64,000 nucleotides of DNA from Candidatus Krumholzibacteriota bacterium (GTDB lineage Bacteria; Krumholzibacteriota; Krumholzibacteriia; LZORAL124-64-63), in NCBI GenBank assembly GCA_022711765.1, contig JAKLEB010000002.1:1471388-1535387 (forward strand). Direction: 5' to 3'. The notes under the pieces are model-generated. The model did not search any database and was not told the DNA's origin. It saw only the letters and a list, made by a program, of their open reading frames with translations. How positions within the stretch are numbered: position 1 is the first letter of the stretch; every line of letters begins with the position of its first letter. This document shows positions 55,051 to 64,000 of the stretch, piece after piece. A program made the position numbers and the translations under genes.

Positions 55051-58000
55051 TCAACGGACCAGCAGGAGCTTGCGGGTCAGGGTCTGTCCCGCGTGCTCGA
55101 GGCGGCAGAAGTAGACGCCGTCGGCCAGCGAGCGGCCCGCGTCGTCTCGCCCCTGCCAGGACACCGCACCCGCGCCCGCGGCCACCGGACCATCGAGCAG
55201 CGTCCGCACGCAACGACCACGCACGTCGAAAATCCGCAGCCGGACCGGGCCCGCCCGCGGCACCGCGAACGCGATCGACGCCTCGCCGCGAACCGGGTTC
55301 GGCGCCGCTTCGCCGAGCGCGAACGCCGCGACCGAGGCGCCGGCCAGGGCCTTGCCCGCCTCGCACGTCGTCCCGTGCGGAAGGAGGGCCTCCAGCACGA
55401 GGTCGGCAAGCGGATCGGCGACGACCACGCCGGTGCGCGCGCCCGCCGCCAGCGGCGTCGGGGTCAGGCAATGGCGCTGGCCGTCCCGCAGGGCATGGAT
55501 CCGCCAGCCGGCGACCGGTCGCTCGTCGTCGAGCGTCCAGGCGAGCTCCACCCCGGCGGCGAGTTCGCGCCGGGACAGCGCGCTCACGGTGAGCGGGACC
55601 CGCACCGGCGGCGCGGTCGTCAGGCGGACGGCCTGGCCGGGGCCGAAGGTCAGGGTCCCGGCGGCGCGAATGCTGTCGTAGGTGAGCTGCAGGCCGTCGG
55701 TCTCGTCGGGCGACTCGATGCCGACGGTGGCGAACATGCGCAGGAAATCGCTGTCCGCGACCTGCTTGTAGAAAAAGAGGATCTCGCCGTCGCCGCTCGG
55801 CGTCGGGTGGACGAGCGGGTCGCGCAACACGACCTGGAACGTGAACAGGTCCGTGATGTCGGGCTCGGTATCATTGATGTTGCCGGACATGTAGTGCCGC
55901 ATCCGGCTCCACTCGAAGATCACCTCGTCGCGCGCGGCGTCCTGGTACCAGTAGACCCCGTCGCTGTCGAGGCCGACGGGATCGCTTGCGGGGTCGGCGG
56001 CCGGCTCGGGCGTGAGATTGTCCCAGAACGGGGCGACGACGGAGCCGTTGCCGTCGAATGAGGGAATCGGCCAGTTGTAGAAGTTGTAGTCGTCGTTGGC
56101 GTCCTCGAAGCTCAACCAGCCGTTGTCGGAGATCCGCACCCGGGTGAAGTCCTGCCCGTAGTAACGGAAGGTGAACGGCAGGTCGACTGTCACGTCGCGT
56201 TCGTTGTTGTCGGACACGAAGGCGAGCTTGGTGCCGGGTCCGCCGAACGCCGCGCTGATCTCGGTCCAGCGGTAGACCGGGCGCTCGCCGGGATAGAGGT
56301 AGTCGGCGCTGTCGTACGCGTAGTAGCCGTGGCGGTCCGGGCCGGCGGGCTCGCCGGCGTCTCCGCGGCCGATCGCGATCGGCACGGTCGTCGCGACCAC
56401 GGCGCCCTCGGCGCAGGTCGCGACCGCGTGCAGCGTCAGCGTGGCGCCGGCCGCGACGTCGTCCTGCAGGCTCAGGCTGACCGGTCCGACCGCGGCCTCG
56501 CCGCCGGAGGGCAGGGACCCGAAGGCGACCTCGCTCGTGAGCAACGCCGCTCCCGCGTGCGCGACCAGTTCCAGCGCGAGCGTGCCGCCGGCGGTGTCGA
56601 GGGAACCCCGGTTGGTCAGCGTCAGCATGAGCTCGTTGGTCAGACCGGGTTCGACCCACGCGTCGCCGGTCGACGCCACGGCGGCGATCGCGAGCTCGGG
56701 CGCGGCAACCACGAGCTCGAAGCCGGACAGGTCGTGCTCGCCGCCGCGCTCGGCGTCCAGCCGTCCGCGGATCACGGCGCCGTCGGCGGCGTCCGCCGCG
56801 ACCGCGATCACCAGGGGTTCGGCGAGCCCGCCGGTCGCGCCGGGCGCGAGCGAGGCGAGCGCGGCCGTGCCCGTGGTCACGCTCGCGGGGCCCTCGACCG
56901 TGAGGGCCACGCTCGCGGCCCCGCTGGCGGCCGAGCCCAGATTCCGCATGGTCACGCCCAGCGCCAGGCTCTCGCCGGGGTTCGCGCCGCCGTCGCCGTT
57001 GCCGGCGCCAGGCGAGGGCTCGCTGTCGTCGATCGCGACGCCGTCGAGGCCGAGGAAGACCCCCGGTGCGCTCGCGCCGATCTGGGCCAGGTAGGGGATG
57101 CGGTCCGCGTGGGAGACGGTCAGGTCGACCGCGCCGGCGGCCACCGCCGGCGCGAGCACCAGGCGCGCCGAGCCATCCGGTCCGGCGATCGCGGCGGCGA
57201 GGAGCTGGCCGGCCTGCGCGACCGCGATCCGAGCTCCCGGCAGCGGCGTCGTGGCGTCGGCCTCATACGCCGTGATCTCGCACATGGTCGCACCGGCCGG
57301 TAGGGAGGCCGCGTGCGCCGCCGTGAGCGCCGTGGGCGCTGCCCGGTGGTAGTTGAGCTCCGGGTCGCCGAGCAGGTTGTAGATGTGGAAGTAGAACTCC
57401 ACCGACTCCTCGTCGCCGGTGTCCTCGAGCTCGCCGGGGAAGTACTCCAGGAAGCGCAGCTTGCCGGCGTTCAGCAACGCGCCGAGCGTCGTGACCGAGG
57501 GGTCGACGATCCGTTCGAAGACGCTGATGGCCATGGCGTCGTTGTGGCGCGTGTGCGACCAGTGCTCGCCGTTGCCGATGAAGGCGACCGCTCCCTTGAA
57601 CGCGGCCGGCTCGCTGCCGCCCAGCCGGGTGAAGACCTCGCCGAAGCAGGTCTCGCTCGCCGAGTAGTCGCCGTTGAGGCAGACGAAGCTCATCACGACC
57701 GGCAGCATGGCGCCGTTGGCGAGGCTCGGGATCTCCGCGACCGTGTAGTGCGGCGGCTCCCAACCCGCGGTGCCGTAGGCCCAGCCGCGATAGGCCACGA
57801 TGCTGCACCCGAGGTCGATCGCGGTCTTGATGGCGGCGGGACCCATGTTCAGGGGCACGCCGATCCCCTCCTGGGGGATGTACGGCGACACGATGTAGTT
57901 GCCCTGGTCGCCGGGGGCCGGCGTCAACGGGTCGAGCGGATCGAAACCGATCGATACCAGCTGGTCGCCGCAGAAACGGATGGTGTGCATCGGCGTCGAG

Positions 58001-58899
58001 GACGCGTACTGCCCGGCGACGAGCACGCCGCGGGTGAACCATGCCGTCTGATCGACGTAGGGCGCCTGCTCGTAGTGGACGCTCTTGGCGACCATGGCGC
58101 CGCACTCGGTCTGGTTGGAGACCGAGAAGCGGCCCAGCATCAGGTCGGGCAGCCAGTCGTCGCCGTCGAGGAGCGCGTACGGCAGGTCGGTGACGTTGCC
58201 CGAGAAGTTCCAGGCGGGGATCCGGTCGACGTCGCCGACGAGCAGGACGTACTCGGGCGGCTTCGGCCAGGTGTCGTAGGCGACCTGCAGCCAGCTGCGG
58301 ATGGCGGCGTTGGAGACGCCGGTCTCGTCCGTCGTGACCAGGATCACCGGCCACCCCTTGCGCGTCTTCCAGGCGGCGAGCGGCGCGACCGCGTTCGCGT
58401 ATTCCGGCGCCGAGATGATCACGTAGCTGCCGCCCAGCGGACCGTCGCCGGCCTTCAGACCGCCGTCGGGCACGCCGCGGAGGCCCGCGCTCAGCGCAGC
58501 GGACCGCAGCCGGTCCGAAGATTTCGCCGACCACGATCCGTCGTGGCGGACGGCGATCACGATCGCCTGCTCGCCAGGGTCCGCGACCCTCACGTGAACC
58601 GCCGGCTGGCCGCGCAGGCGCAGGAGCCGGTCGCTCGCCGTGACCGGTCCGGCGCGACCGGACAGCACCGTCGCGGTCGCGGTCGTGGCGTCCGGCGGCA
58701 ACGCCACCAGCGCGCCGAGCTCGGGCCACGCGACGGCGCCGGCGGGATCGCGGGCCGGGAAGGTCAGGATAGTCTCGGTCGAACGGACATCGATCGCGGG
58801 GGCGGGCGGCGGCGTCGCGGGACCCGCGGTCCCGGTCGCCACGGCGGCGACCAGGACCGGCAGGCTCAGCGCGAAGCCCAGCAGTCGGACTCGCATCAT
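55051..58899 (-). CDS. Gingipain-like (C25) secreted protein with altered active site and FlgD-like tail
   Basis: 1282 residues from the ATG at 58899. Signal peptide (LLGFALSLPVLVAAVATGTAG). A C25-type catalytic domain at about 155-520: ILVTTDETGVSN, EYVLLVGDVDRIP, PDLMLGRFSVSNQTE. The canonical G-H-G His site reads YRGW373, while the Cys is kept in SFVC407LNGDY. Ig-like and CARDB-like regions follow. A shared module at about 853-1060 starts with HGYYAYDSADYLYPGE. The end is a FlgD-like C-terminal domain (PNPVRGEASIAFAVPRAG to LLLVR) used for type IX or similar sorting. With Trp in place of the His, it may be an inactive or differently catalytic relative. Confidence 0.85.
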   Translation of the reverse strand: MMRVRLLGFALSLPVLVAAVATGTAGPATPPPAPAIDVRSTETILTFPARDPAGAVAWPELGALVALPPDATTATATVLSGRAGPVTASDRLLRLRGQPAVHVRVADPGEQAIVIAVRHDGSWSAKSSDRLRSAALSAGLRGVPDGGLKAGDGPLGGSYVIISAPEYANAVAPLAAWKTRKGWPVILVTTDETGVSNAAIRSWLQVAYDTWPKPPEYVLLVGDVDRIPAWNFSGNVTDLPYALLDGDDWLPDLMLGRFSVSNQTECGAMVAKSVHYEQAPYVDQTAWFTRGVLVAGQYASSTPMHTIRFCGDQLVSIGFDPLDPLTPAPGDQGNYIVSPYIPQEGIGVPLNMGPAAIKTAIDLGCSIVAYRGWAYGTAGWEPPHYTVAEIPSLANGAMLPVVMSFVCLNGDYSASETCFGEVFTRLGGSEPAAFKGAVAFIGNGEHWSHTRHNDAMAISVFERIVDPSVTTLGALLNAGKLRFLEYFPGELEDTGDEESVEFYFHIYNLLGDPELNYHRAAPTALTAAHAASLPAGATMCEITAYEADATTPLPGARIAVAQAGQLLAAAIAGPDGSARLVLAPAVAAGAVDLTVSHADRIPYLAQIGASAPGVFLGLDGVAIDDSEPSPGAGNGDGGANPGESLALGVTMRNLGSAASGAASVALTVEGPASVTTGTAALASLAPGATGGLAEPLVIAVAADAADGAVIRGRLDAERGGEHDLSGFELVVAAPELAIAAVASTGDAWVEPGLTNELMLTLTNRGSLDTAGGTLALELVAHAGAALLTSEVAFGSLPSGGEAAVGPVSLSLQDDVAAGATLTLHAVATCAEGAVVATTVPIAIGRGDAGEPAGPDRHGYYAYDSADYLYPGERPVYRWTEISAAFGGPGTKLAFVSDNNERDVTVDLPFTFRYYGQDFTRVRISDNGWLSFEDANDDYNFYNWPIPSFDGNGSVVAPFWDNLTPEPAADPASDPVGLDSDGVYWYQDAARDEVIFEWSRMRHYMSGNINDTEPDITDLFTFQVVLRDPLVHPTPSGDGEILFFYKQVADSDFLRMFATVGIESPDETDGLQLTYDSIRAAGTLTFGPGQAVRLTTAPPVRVPLTVSALSRRELAAGVELAWTLDDERPVAGWRIHALRDGQRHCLTPTPLAAGARTGVVVADPLADLVLEALLPHGTTCEAGKALAGASVAAFALGEAAPNPVRGEASIAFAVPRAGPVRLRIFDVRGRCVRTLLDGPVAAGAGAVSWQGRDDAGRSLADGVYFCRLEHAGQTLTRKLLLVR

Positions 58900-60542
58900 C
58901 GGATCAGACTCATCCTCTTGGTGGTGGCAACGCCTCGAGACTCGAGCCGGTAGAGATAGACGCCGCTGGACAGCGCCCGTCCGGCCTGGTCACGGCCGTC
59001 CCAGGTGAATTCGTGCCTCACACCGGCCGGAACGTCGCTGCGGGCGAAGGTGCGGAGCGTACGGCCGCGCACGTCGTGGATTCGAACCACGACGTCGCCG
59101 GGTACGTCAAGCGTGAAAAAGATGGTGGTGTGCGGGTTGAACGGATTCGGCAAGTTGCCGAGGACGATTCCCGCGTGCGGCACCTCGCCGACGGCGGTGC
59201 CGCAGCCGGCCGGGTAGGCTCCGACGTACGAGGCGCCGCAGCCGCCGCCGGCCGGGTGGTTGCCCGCCGCACAGGGGCTGGCCGGTTCGACGCGGTAGTT
59301 GCCGCCGACCACGTCGCAGAACAGGGGATCAGCGCTGAAATTGCAACCGCCGTCGAGACCGCAGACGGCGTCGCCGCCCGCATTGTCCCAGATGTCGCAG
59401 CCGGTCACCGTGGCGGAGTCGGAGAAGACGCAGGCCAATCCCGCGCCGGCGGTCGAGCTCGCGATGATGCAGTTCGCGATGGACGGCTTGGCGCCCCACT
59501 GGACGAGCACGCCGCCCCCGAAGCCGTCGCCCGAGCAGCTGTTGTCCACGAGGGTGCAGTGCTCGATCGTGGGCGCCGGATTGAACTGGATGTCGATGGC
59601 GCCGCCGTCCGAGCCCGTCGTGTTGGCGGTGTTGCCGACGAGCAACAGGTTGCGGAAGATGGGCGCCGACTGCTGGCACGTGATGCCTCCGCCGTAATTG
59701 TAGCTGGCCGCCGTCCGGTTGCCGACGAGCTCGCAGTTCTCGACGATGCCGGTCGCGGTGCTGACGTACGCGAGGCCGCCGCCGCCGCCGCGGGTCGAGT
59801 TGCCCGTGAAGGTGCAGCCGCTGATGTTGCACTCCGAGTCCTGGACGCAGACCGCGCCGCCGTTGCCGAAATCGGCGTTGACGGCGTTGTCGACGAAGGT
59901 GGAGCCGGTGATGTCCACGGTGCAGCCGGTGCGGACGAAGATGCCGCCGCCGGACGGCGCGACGTTGCGGTCGAAGATGCAGTCGGTCACGCTGGCGGTG
60001 CTCGTCTCCTCGACGGCCAGCCCGCCGCCCTGCTTGGCGGCGTTCTGGACGAACGACACGTCGGTCAGCGAGGCGCTCGCGTTGTTGATGACGACGATCC
60101 CGCCGTCGCCGTTGGTCTGGATCTTGAGGTTCCGGAGCACCGCGCCGGTCGAGCCCTGGCGAATCAGGATGCCCGCACCGTAGATCTCGGCGTAAGCGTT
60201 GCGGACCTGGAGGTCCTCGATCACGACGCCGTCGGTGTCGTGGACGAAGATGCCGCGTCCGAGGGTCTCCGCGTCGATGACCGTCGCGTCGGGGCCGGCA
60301 CCGCGGAGGGTGACACCCGGGCGCATGATGACGCAGGCGGGCGTCGACCCCGGTCCCTCGGTCTCGTGGGTGCAGTCGGTATAGGTCCCGGCGGCGACCT
60401 GCACCGTGTCGCCGGCGGCGGCGGCCTGGACGGCGGCGTGGATCTGGGCGAAGTCGCCCGGCACGTTGATGACGTCCGCGACGGCAGCGCCGGGGCCGAG
60501 CATGGGAAGAAGGGCGAAGGCCCCGAAGATGATGCGCTTCAT
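58896..60542 (-). CDS. Secreted beta-helix protein with FlgD-like C-terminal domain
   Basis: 548 residues. Signal peptide ends at AVA-DV. A DUF1565/pectate-lyase-like opening (INVPGDFAQIHAAVQAAAAGDTVQVAAGTY) leads into about twelve helix coils with GGG/Asn turns (VTDCIFDRNVAPSGGGIFV). The C-terminus is NLPNPFNPHTTIFFTL...GVYLYRLESRGVATTKRMSLI, the FlgD-like domain common in secreted proteins of FCB bacteria. The stop overlaps the next gene by four bases (ATGA). A TATAAT box lies on the - strand at 60614-60619. Confidence 0.85.
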   Translation of the reverse strand: MKRIIFGAFALLPMLGPGAAVADVINVPGDFAQIHAAVQAAAAGDTVQVAAGTYTDCTHETEGPGSTPACVIMRPGVTLRGAGPDATVIDAETLGRGIFVHDTDGVVIEDLQVRNAYAEIYGAGILIRQGSTGAVLRNLKIQTNGDGGIVVINNASASLTDVSFVQNAAKQGGGLAVEETSTASVTDCIFDRNVAPSGGGIFVRTGCTVDITGSTFVDNAVNADFGNGGAVCVQDSECNISGCTFTGNSTRGGGGGLAYVSTATGIVENCELVGNRTAASYNYGGGITCQQSAPIFRNLLLVGNTANTTGSDGGAIDIQFNPAPTIEHCTLVDNSCSGDGFGGGVLVQWGAKPSIANCIIASSTAGAGLACVFSDSATVTGCDIWDNAGGDAVCGLDGGCNFSADPLFCDVVGGNYRVEPASPCAAGNHPAGGGCGASYVGAYPAGCGTAVGEVPHAGIVLGNLPNPFNPHTTIFFTLDVPGDVVVRIHDVRGRTLRTFARSDVPAGVRHEFTWDGRDQAGRALSSGVYLYRLESRGVATTKRMSLIR

Positions 60543-61011
60543 GGTCCTGGTCCTCCCGAGGGAGAAAGACGGTGGCGAATGCGGTCGGAACCGCGGTCGT
60601 GGGTGCGCCGGGGATTATAACACGTGGGCCGAAGTTGAAGCCAGGTCGCGAATTCTAACATTTTCGGGACATCGGCCCGGGAACGGCAGGCTTTTTTGTA
60701 CATTCAGTCAATTTCTGCACGAGAGGATAGATGTCCGGCGGAGCGCCCGGCGAGCGGCGGCGGCCGGGGTCGTTCCGGAACGATTCGCGACGGAGCGGTG
60801 ACGTCCTCGACGATACCGGACGTTCACTGACGATGACGCGCCGATGGAATCACGGATGATATGATATTATGTGCTGCACCCCGGCTCACATCTGCTATAA
60901 TCAGGGGCACTGACGCCCCGAATATCGATGCGGATCTCCAGGAGATCCGCTCCGGGGAGAGTTCCAGACCCCTGGCAATCCGAGATCTTCTGCCAACTGA
61001 CGGAGGCCGCC
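60543..61011. promoter_or_regulatory. Divergent regulatory region (469 bases) between the beta-helix and C25 genes
   Basis: No ORF with support. It holds, for the - strand, a TATAAT at 60614-60619, 72 bases before the beta-helix start, and for the + strand a TATAAT at 60895-60900, 112 bases before 61012; neither has a clear -35 box. Between the + box and the gene lie GGGGC/GCCCC arms (60904-60919) and a 21-base palindrome (60930-60950). The T6 tract near 60692-60697 (GGCTTTTTTGTACA) follows no clear hairpin. Confidence 0.5.
60930..60950. repeat. Near-perfect palindrome in the leader of the C25-like gene
   Basis: Two complementary 10-base arms (left arm GCGGATCTCC) around a single A at 60940. 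It starts 30 bases after the TATAAT box, so it would be in the leader RNA, where it could fold as a 9-bp hairpin with a three-base loop, or be a DNA operator. Confidence 0.6.
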
Positions 61012-64000
61012 ATGCGCTGTCCAAGACGGGCCCTGATCCTGCTCGGCGCCCTGATCCCCGCGACGCTCGCCCTGGCTATGGAGGGAGAGGTCGAATCCAG
61101 GTCCCTCTTGGCGACCGGCGGCCGTGGCGATCCCCGGATCGACCTCGTCGCCGCGCGCGCCGGCGGCCTGACGCTCAGCCTGGAAATCCCGAGCATCGAC
61201 GTGACCGAAGTGGAACTCGGCGGCCGGACCTTCCAGGCGCTCGACCTGCCTGGCGGCGGGCATCGGGGCGGGCTCGGCCAGGCCGCCCTGCCGACCGTCA
61301 CGCGCCTCGTCGCGCTGCCCGCGGGGGTCGGCGCCAGCGTCCGGCTCGTCGATCGGCAGCTGGTGCCCGTCGGCAACTTCAGCCTTGCTCCCGTCCGGGG
61401 GATCGAGACGTTCGACAAGGCCGGCACGTCCTTCGACGCCAGCGCCTACGGCGCGACCCCGCCCGCCGAGCCGATCGTGTCCGTCGGAGAGCCGGCGTTG
61501 ATGCGCGGCGTGCGCGTGGTCCCGATCACGTTCAGCCCGGTCGCCTACGACCCCGCGACGGGCCGCACCGAGATCGCGCGCACGATGGACGTCGAGGTCA
61601 CCTTCGGCGGCTCCGACCAGCGGAACGACCGGACCGGCCCGCCGCGGCTGATCCCGGAGTCCTTCGCCACGATCTTCGAGGAGGAAGTGGTCGGCTTCGT
61701 GCGCGACGAGAACGTCGCCGTGGGGCCGGGCACCTACATCCTCGTCTGCCCCAACAACTCGACCGTCCTGTCCATCATCGAGGAGCTCGCGGCCTGGCGG
61801 CGGCGCCAGGGCTACAACGTGATCGTGGCGACGACGGCGACCACCGGGACCACGAACACCGCGATCAAGAGCTGGCTGCAGGTCCAGTACAACACCGTCG
61901 AGCCGCCGCTGGAGTTCGTCACGCTCGTCGGCGACGCGAACGGCTCGATCGCCATCCCGACCTTCTTCGAGACGGTCTCGGGCTACGGCGGCGAGGGCGA
62001 CCACGACTACACGCTGCTCGAGGGCGGCGACGTGCTGGCGGACATCCACATCGGCCGGATCTCCGTGACGAGCACGGCCGAGCTGCAGATCGCGGTCGAC
62101 AAGATCGTCGGCTACGAGAGCGATCCCGACTTCAGCGAGACCAACTGGTTCACGACGGCCGGCCTGACCGGCGATCCGGGCAGCTCGGGCTACAGCTGCG
62201 TGTGGGTCAACCAGTTCGTGAAGGAGCAGCTGCTCGACCTGGGCTACACGCGCGTCGACACGATCTTCAGCGGGAATTTCCTCACCCAGATGCTCGCGAC
62301 GATCAACTCGGGCGAGACGCTGTTCACGTACCGCGGCTACTGGAACATGAGCGGGATGGCGCCCTCCCACATCACGTCGACGACCAACGGCCGGCAGCTG
62401 CCGTACGCGGTGATCCTCACCTGCGACACGGGCTCGTTCGAAGGCGACACGACGTGCCGCAGCGAGGCGTTCCTGCGGGCGCCCAACGGCGGCGGCATCG
62501 CGGCGATCGGAACGGCGACCCTCGGCACTCACACCGCCTACAACAACTGCATCTTTCTAGGCATCACCAACGGCGTGCTGAACAGCCCCGAGCACCGCGT
62601 GGGCCCGTCGCTGACCCGCGGCAAGCTCAACCTCTACAGGAATTACTGGACCAACGAGTGGTCAGCCGTTCAGATCTGGTCGACCTGGAACAACCTGATG
62701 GGCGACTCGGCGACCGAGATCTACACGGGCGTGCCGGCGGCGATCGCGGTGAGCTATCCGGCGCAGGTGGCTCTCGGCGCCAATGCCCTGCCGGTCACGG
62801 TGACCCGCGACGGGGCGCCGCTCGCGGACGCGCGCGTCGCCGTGTTCCAGGACGGCCACGTCTCCGAGTTCGCGTACACCGACGCGATCGGCCGGGCCGT
62901 GCTGTCGCTGGACGGAGCCGTGGCCGGCGACGTGCTGGTCACAGTGACGGGCCGCAACCTGCGGCCGCACCTCGGACAGTCCTCGGTGGGCTCGGTCACG
63001 CGCTCGCTGGATTTCGCCTCGCTCACGATCCAGGAAGTCTCCGGCAACGGCGACAACGTCGCGAACCCCGGCGAAGTGCTGAACCTCCAGATCCAGCTCA
63101 TCAACCACGGCACCAGCAGCGTCACGTCGGCGACCGGGTCCCTGAGCTCGCCGGTGCCCTATTTCTCGCTGCTCGACGCCACGGCGAACTACGGCACGGT
63201 GGCGGCGGGCGGGACCGCGACCGGGACCTTCCAGGTGCAGGTCGCGAGCGACGCTCCGGGCAACGCGCTGCCGGAACTGCGGCTGGACGCGACCGGCAGC
63301 GGCAGCACCTGGACCAGCCTCGTGGCGCTGCCCGTGCACGGCCCGGTCGGCCGGTTCAACCGGATGACCTTCGGCGGCGCGGGCGGCACCCTCGATCCCG
63401 GCGAGTCCGGCACCGTGCGGTTCGACCTCGCGAATATCGGCGATCTCGCGACGGCCGGCGTCACGGCCACGCTGTCCTGCGCGAGCCAGTGGATCACGGT
63501 GACGGACGCAGCGGGGGCGTGGGGTGCGATCGCGATCGGCGGCGCCGTCGCCCAGTCGAACACGTTCACGATCTCGATCGCGGGCGACTGCTATCCCGGG
63601 CATCTGACGAGCCTCCAGGTCGCCCTCTCGTTCGCCGAGGGCGGCACCCAGCTGCTCGAGTACCCGGTCACGGTCGGCACGGCGGCGGCCGGCGATCCGA
63701 CCGGCCCGGACGCCTACGGCTACTGGGCGTTCGACGACGCGGACACCGATCCGCTCGCGCCGGACTACAGCTGGGTCGAGCTCGTCGGGGTCGGCGCCAA
63801 CACGGGCATCAACGATACCGGGAACTGGGACGACGACACGAAGAGCTTCGACCTGCCCTTCGAGTTCACGCATTACGGCGAGACCTACGACCGGGTCTCG
63901 ATCTGCTCGAACGGCTGGCTCGCCTTCGGCGACACCTACATCCGCCTCTACCGCAACTGGACCCTGCCCGCCGAGGGTTCGCCCGACGCGATGGTCTGCG
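61012..64000 (+). CDS. Gingipain-like (C25) secreted protein, 3' end outside window
   Basis: Open from the ATG at 61012 (GGAGG five bases upstream) to the window edge, 996 residues so far. Signal peptide ends near LALA-ME. A propeptide-like region is followed by a C25-type domain at about 240-560: TYILVCPNNSTVLSII, TLVGDANGSIAIPTFF, ADIHIGRISVTSTAE. At the usual catalytic His the sequence is Y440-R-G-Y443; the Cys is C471 (ILTCDTGSF). CARDB/Ig-like regions follow, then the same module as in the 55051-58899 protein (AYGYWAFDDADTD..., about residue 900). The C-terminal sorting domain would lie beyond the edge. Confidence 0.8.
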   Translation, partial: MRCPRRALILLGALIPATLALAMEGEVESRSLLATGGRGDPRIDLVAARAGGLTLSLEIPSIDVTEVELGGRTFQALDLPGGGHRGGLGQAALPTVTRLVALPAGVGASVRLVDRQLVPVGNFSLAPVRGIETFDKAGTSFDASAYGATPPAEPIVSVGEPALMRGVRVVPITFSPVAYDPATGRTEIARTMDVEVTFGGSDQRNDRTGPPRLIPESFATIFEEEVVGFVRDENVAVGPGTYILVCPNNSTVLSIIEELAAWRRRQGYNVIVATTATTGTTNTAIKSWLQVQYNTVEPPLEFVTLVGDANGSIAIPTFFETVSGYGGEGDHDYTLLEGGDVLADIHIGRISVTSTAELQIAVDKIVGYESDPDFSETNWFTTAGLTGDPGSSGYSCVWVNQFVKEQLLDLGYTRVDTIFSGNFLTQMLATINSGETLFTYRGYWNMSGMAPSHITSTTNGRQLPYAVILTCDTGSFEGDTTCRSEAFLRAPNGGGIAAIGTATLGTHTAYNNCIFLGITNGVLNSPEHRVGPSLTRGKLNLYRNYWTNEWSAVQIWSTWNNLMGDSATEIYTGVPAAIAVSYPAQVALGANALPVTVTRDGAPLADARVAVFQDGHVSEFAYTDAIGRAVLSLDGAVAGDVLVTVTGRNLRPHLGQSSVGSVTRSLDFASLTIQEVSGNGDNVANPGEVLNLQIQLINHGTSSVTSATGSLSSPVPYFSLLDATANYGTVAAGGTATGTFQVQVASDAPGNALPELRLDATGSGSTWTSLVALPVHGPVGRFNRMTFGGAGGTLDPGESGTVRFDLANIGDLATAGVTATLSCASQWITVTDAAGAWGAIAIGGAVAQSNTFTISIAGDCYPGHLTSLQVALSFAEGGTQLLEYPVTVGTAAAGDPTGPDAYGYWAFDDADTDPLAPDYSWVELVGVGANTGINDTGNWDDDTKSFDLPFEFTHYGETYDRVSICSNGWLAFGDTYIRLYRNWTLPAEGSPDAMVC

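Overview
The window is a GC-rich, gene-dense chromosomal segment from a diderm bacterium. The signs of an outer membrane are C-terminally aromatic beta-barrel proteins, lipoboxes and signal peptides on envelope proteins, and meso-DAP-type MurE. Two secreted proteins end in FlgD-like/type IX-style C-terminal domains, two proteins are gingipain-like (C25), the primary sigma factor is the short (~296 aa) Bacteroidota-like form, and there is an MglA-like protein. Together these point to the FCB superphylum or a neighbouring candidate phylum (Eisenbacteria/Krumholzibacteriota-like). That placement is inference. No rRNA, tRNA, CRISPR array, insertion sequence or prophage was seen.

Layout. 1-12928 is a division and cell-wall (dcw) cluster on the + strand: ftsL-like end, ftsI with PASTA domains, murE, murF, murD, ftsW, murC, ftsQ, ftsA, ftsZ. 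Most junctions overlap by a few bases. mraY, murG, murB and ddl are absent from their usual places. Two TPR genes follow, the second fused to a parvulin-type prolyl isomerase domain. 16162-24584 holds rpmB, recG, a zinc-ribbon protein, an unknown 149-aa protein, a degenerate MglA-like G protein, a TPR protein, uppP, a CheY-like regulator and a DUF4139 protein. 24594-36951 holds a membrane/TPR protein, the primary sigma factor, a YigZ/IMPACT protein, a small barrel protein, an FG-GAP-like protein, dsbD divergent from a TlpA-like lipoprotein, a candidate 22-aa mini-gene, a PDZ/membrane/GAF/PP2C regulator and a beta-helix protein. 37150-44547 is a tight operon valS-rodZ-uvrB-nadC-coaX. 44544-46114 holds a secreted protein and a HAD hydrolase.

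46143-60542 is a nine-gene block on the - strand: beta-helix protein, C25-like protein, pgsB, pgsC, pgsW, a periplasmic protein with a duplicated domain, an outer-membrane barrel, a beta-propeller/SUMF1 lipoprotein and a DUF1624 acyltransferase. The core encodes poly-gamma-glutamate synthesis (PgsB ligase, PgsC, PgsW). The downstream periplasmic and outer-membrane proteins share a domain and look like a dedicated export or anchoring arm. This is the most likely undescribed system here. The window closes with a second C25-like gene on the + strand, cut off at the edge.

How the genes work together: most of the window serves the envelope. The functions are septal peptidoglycan synthesis and division, lipid-carrier recycling (uppP), periplasmic thiol chemistry (dsbD/tlpA), envelope folding (parvulin fusion) and surface polymer or protein display. 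Long open frames antisense to these genes are GC-driven shadows and are left out.
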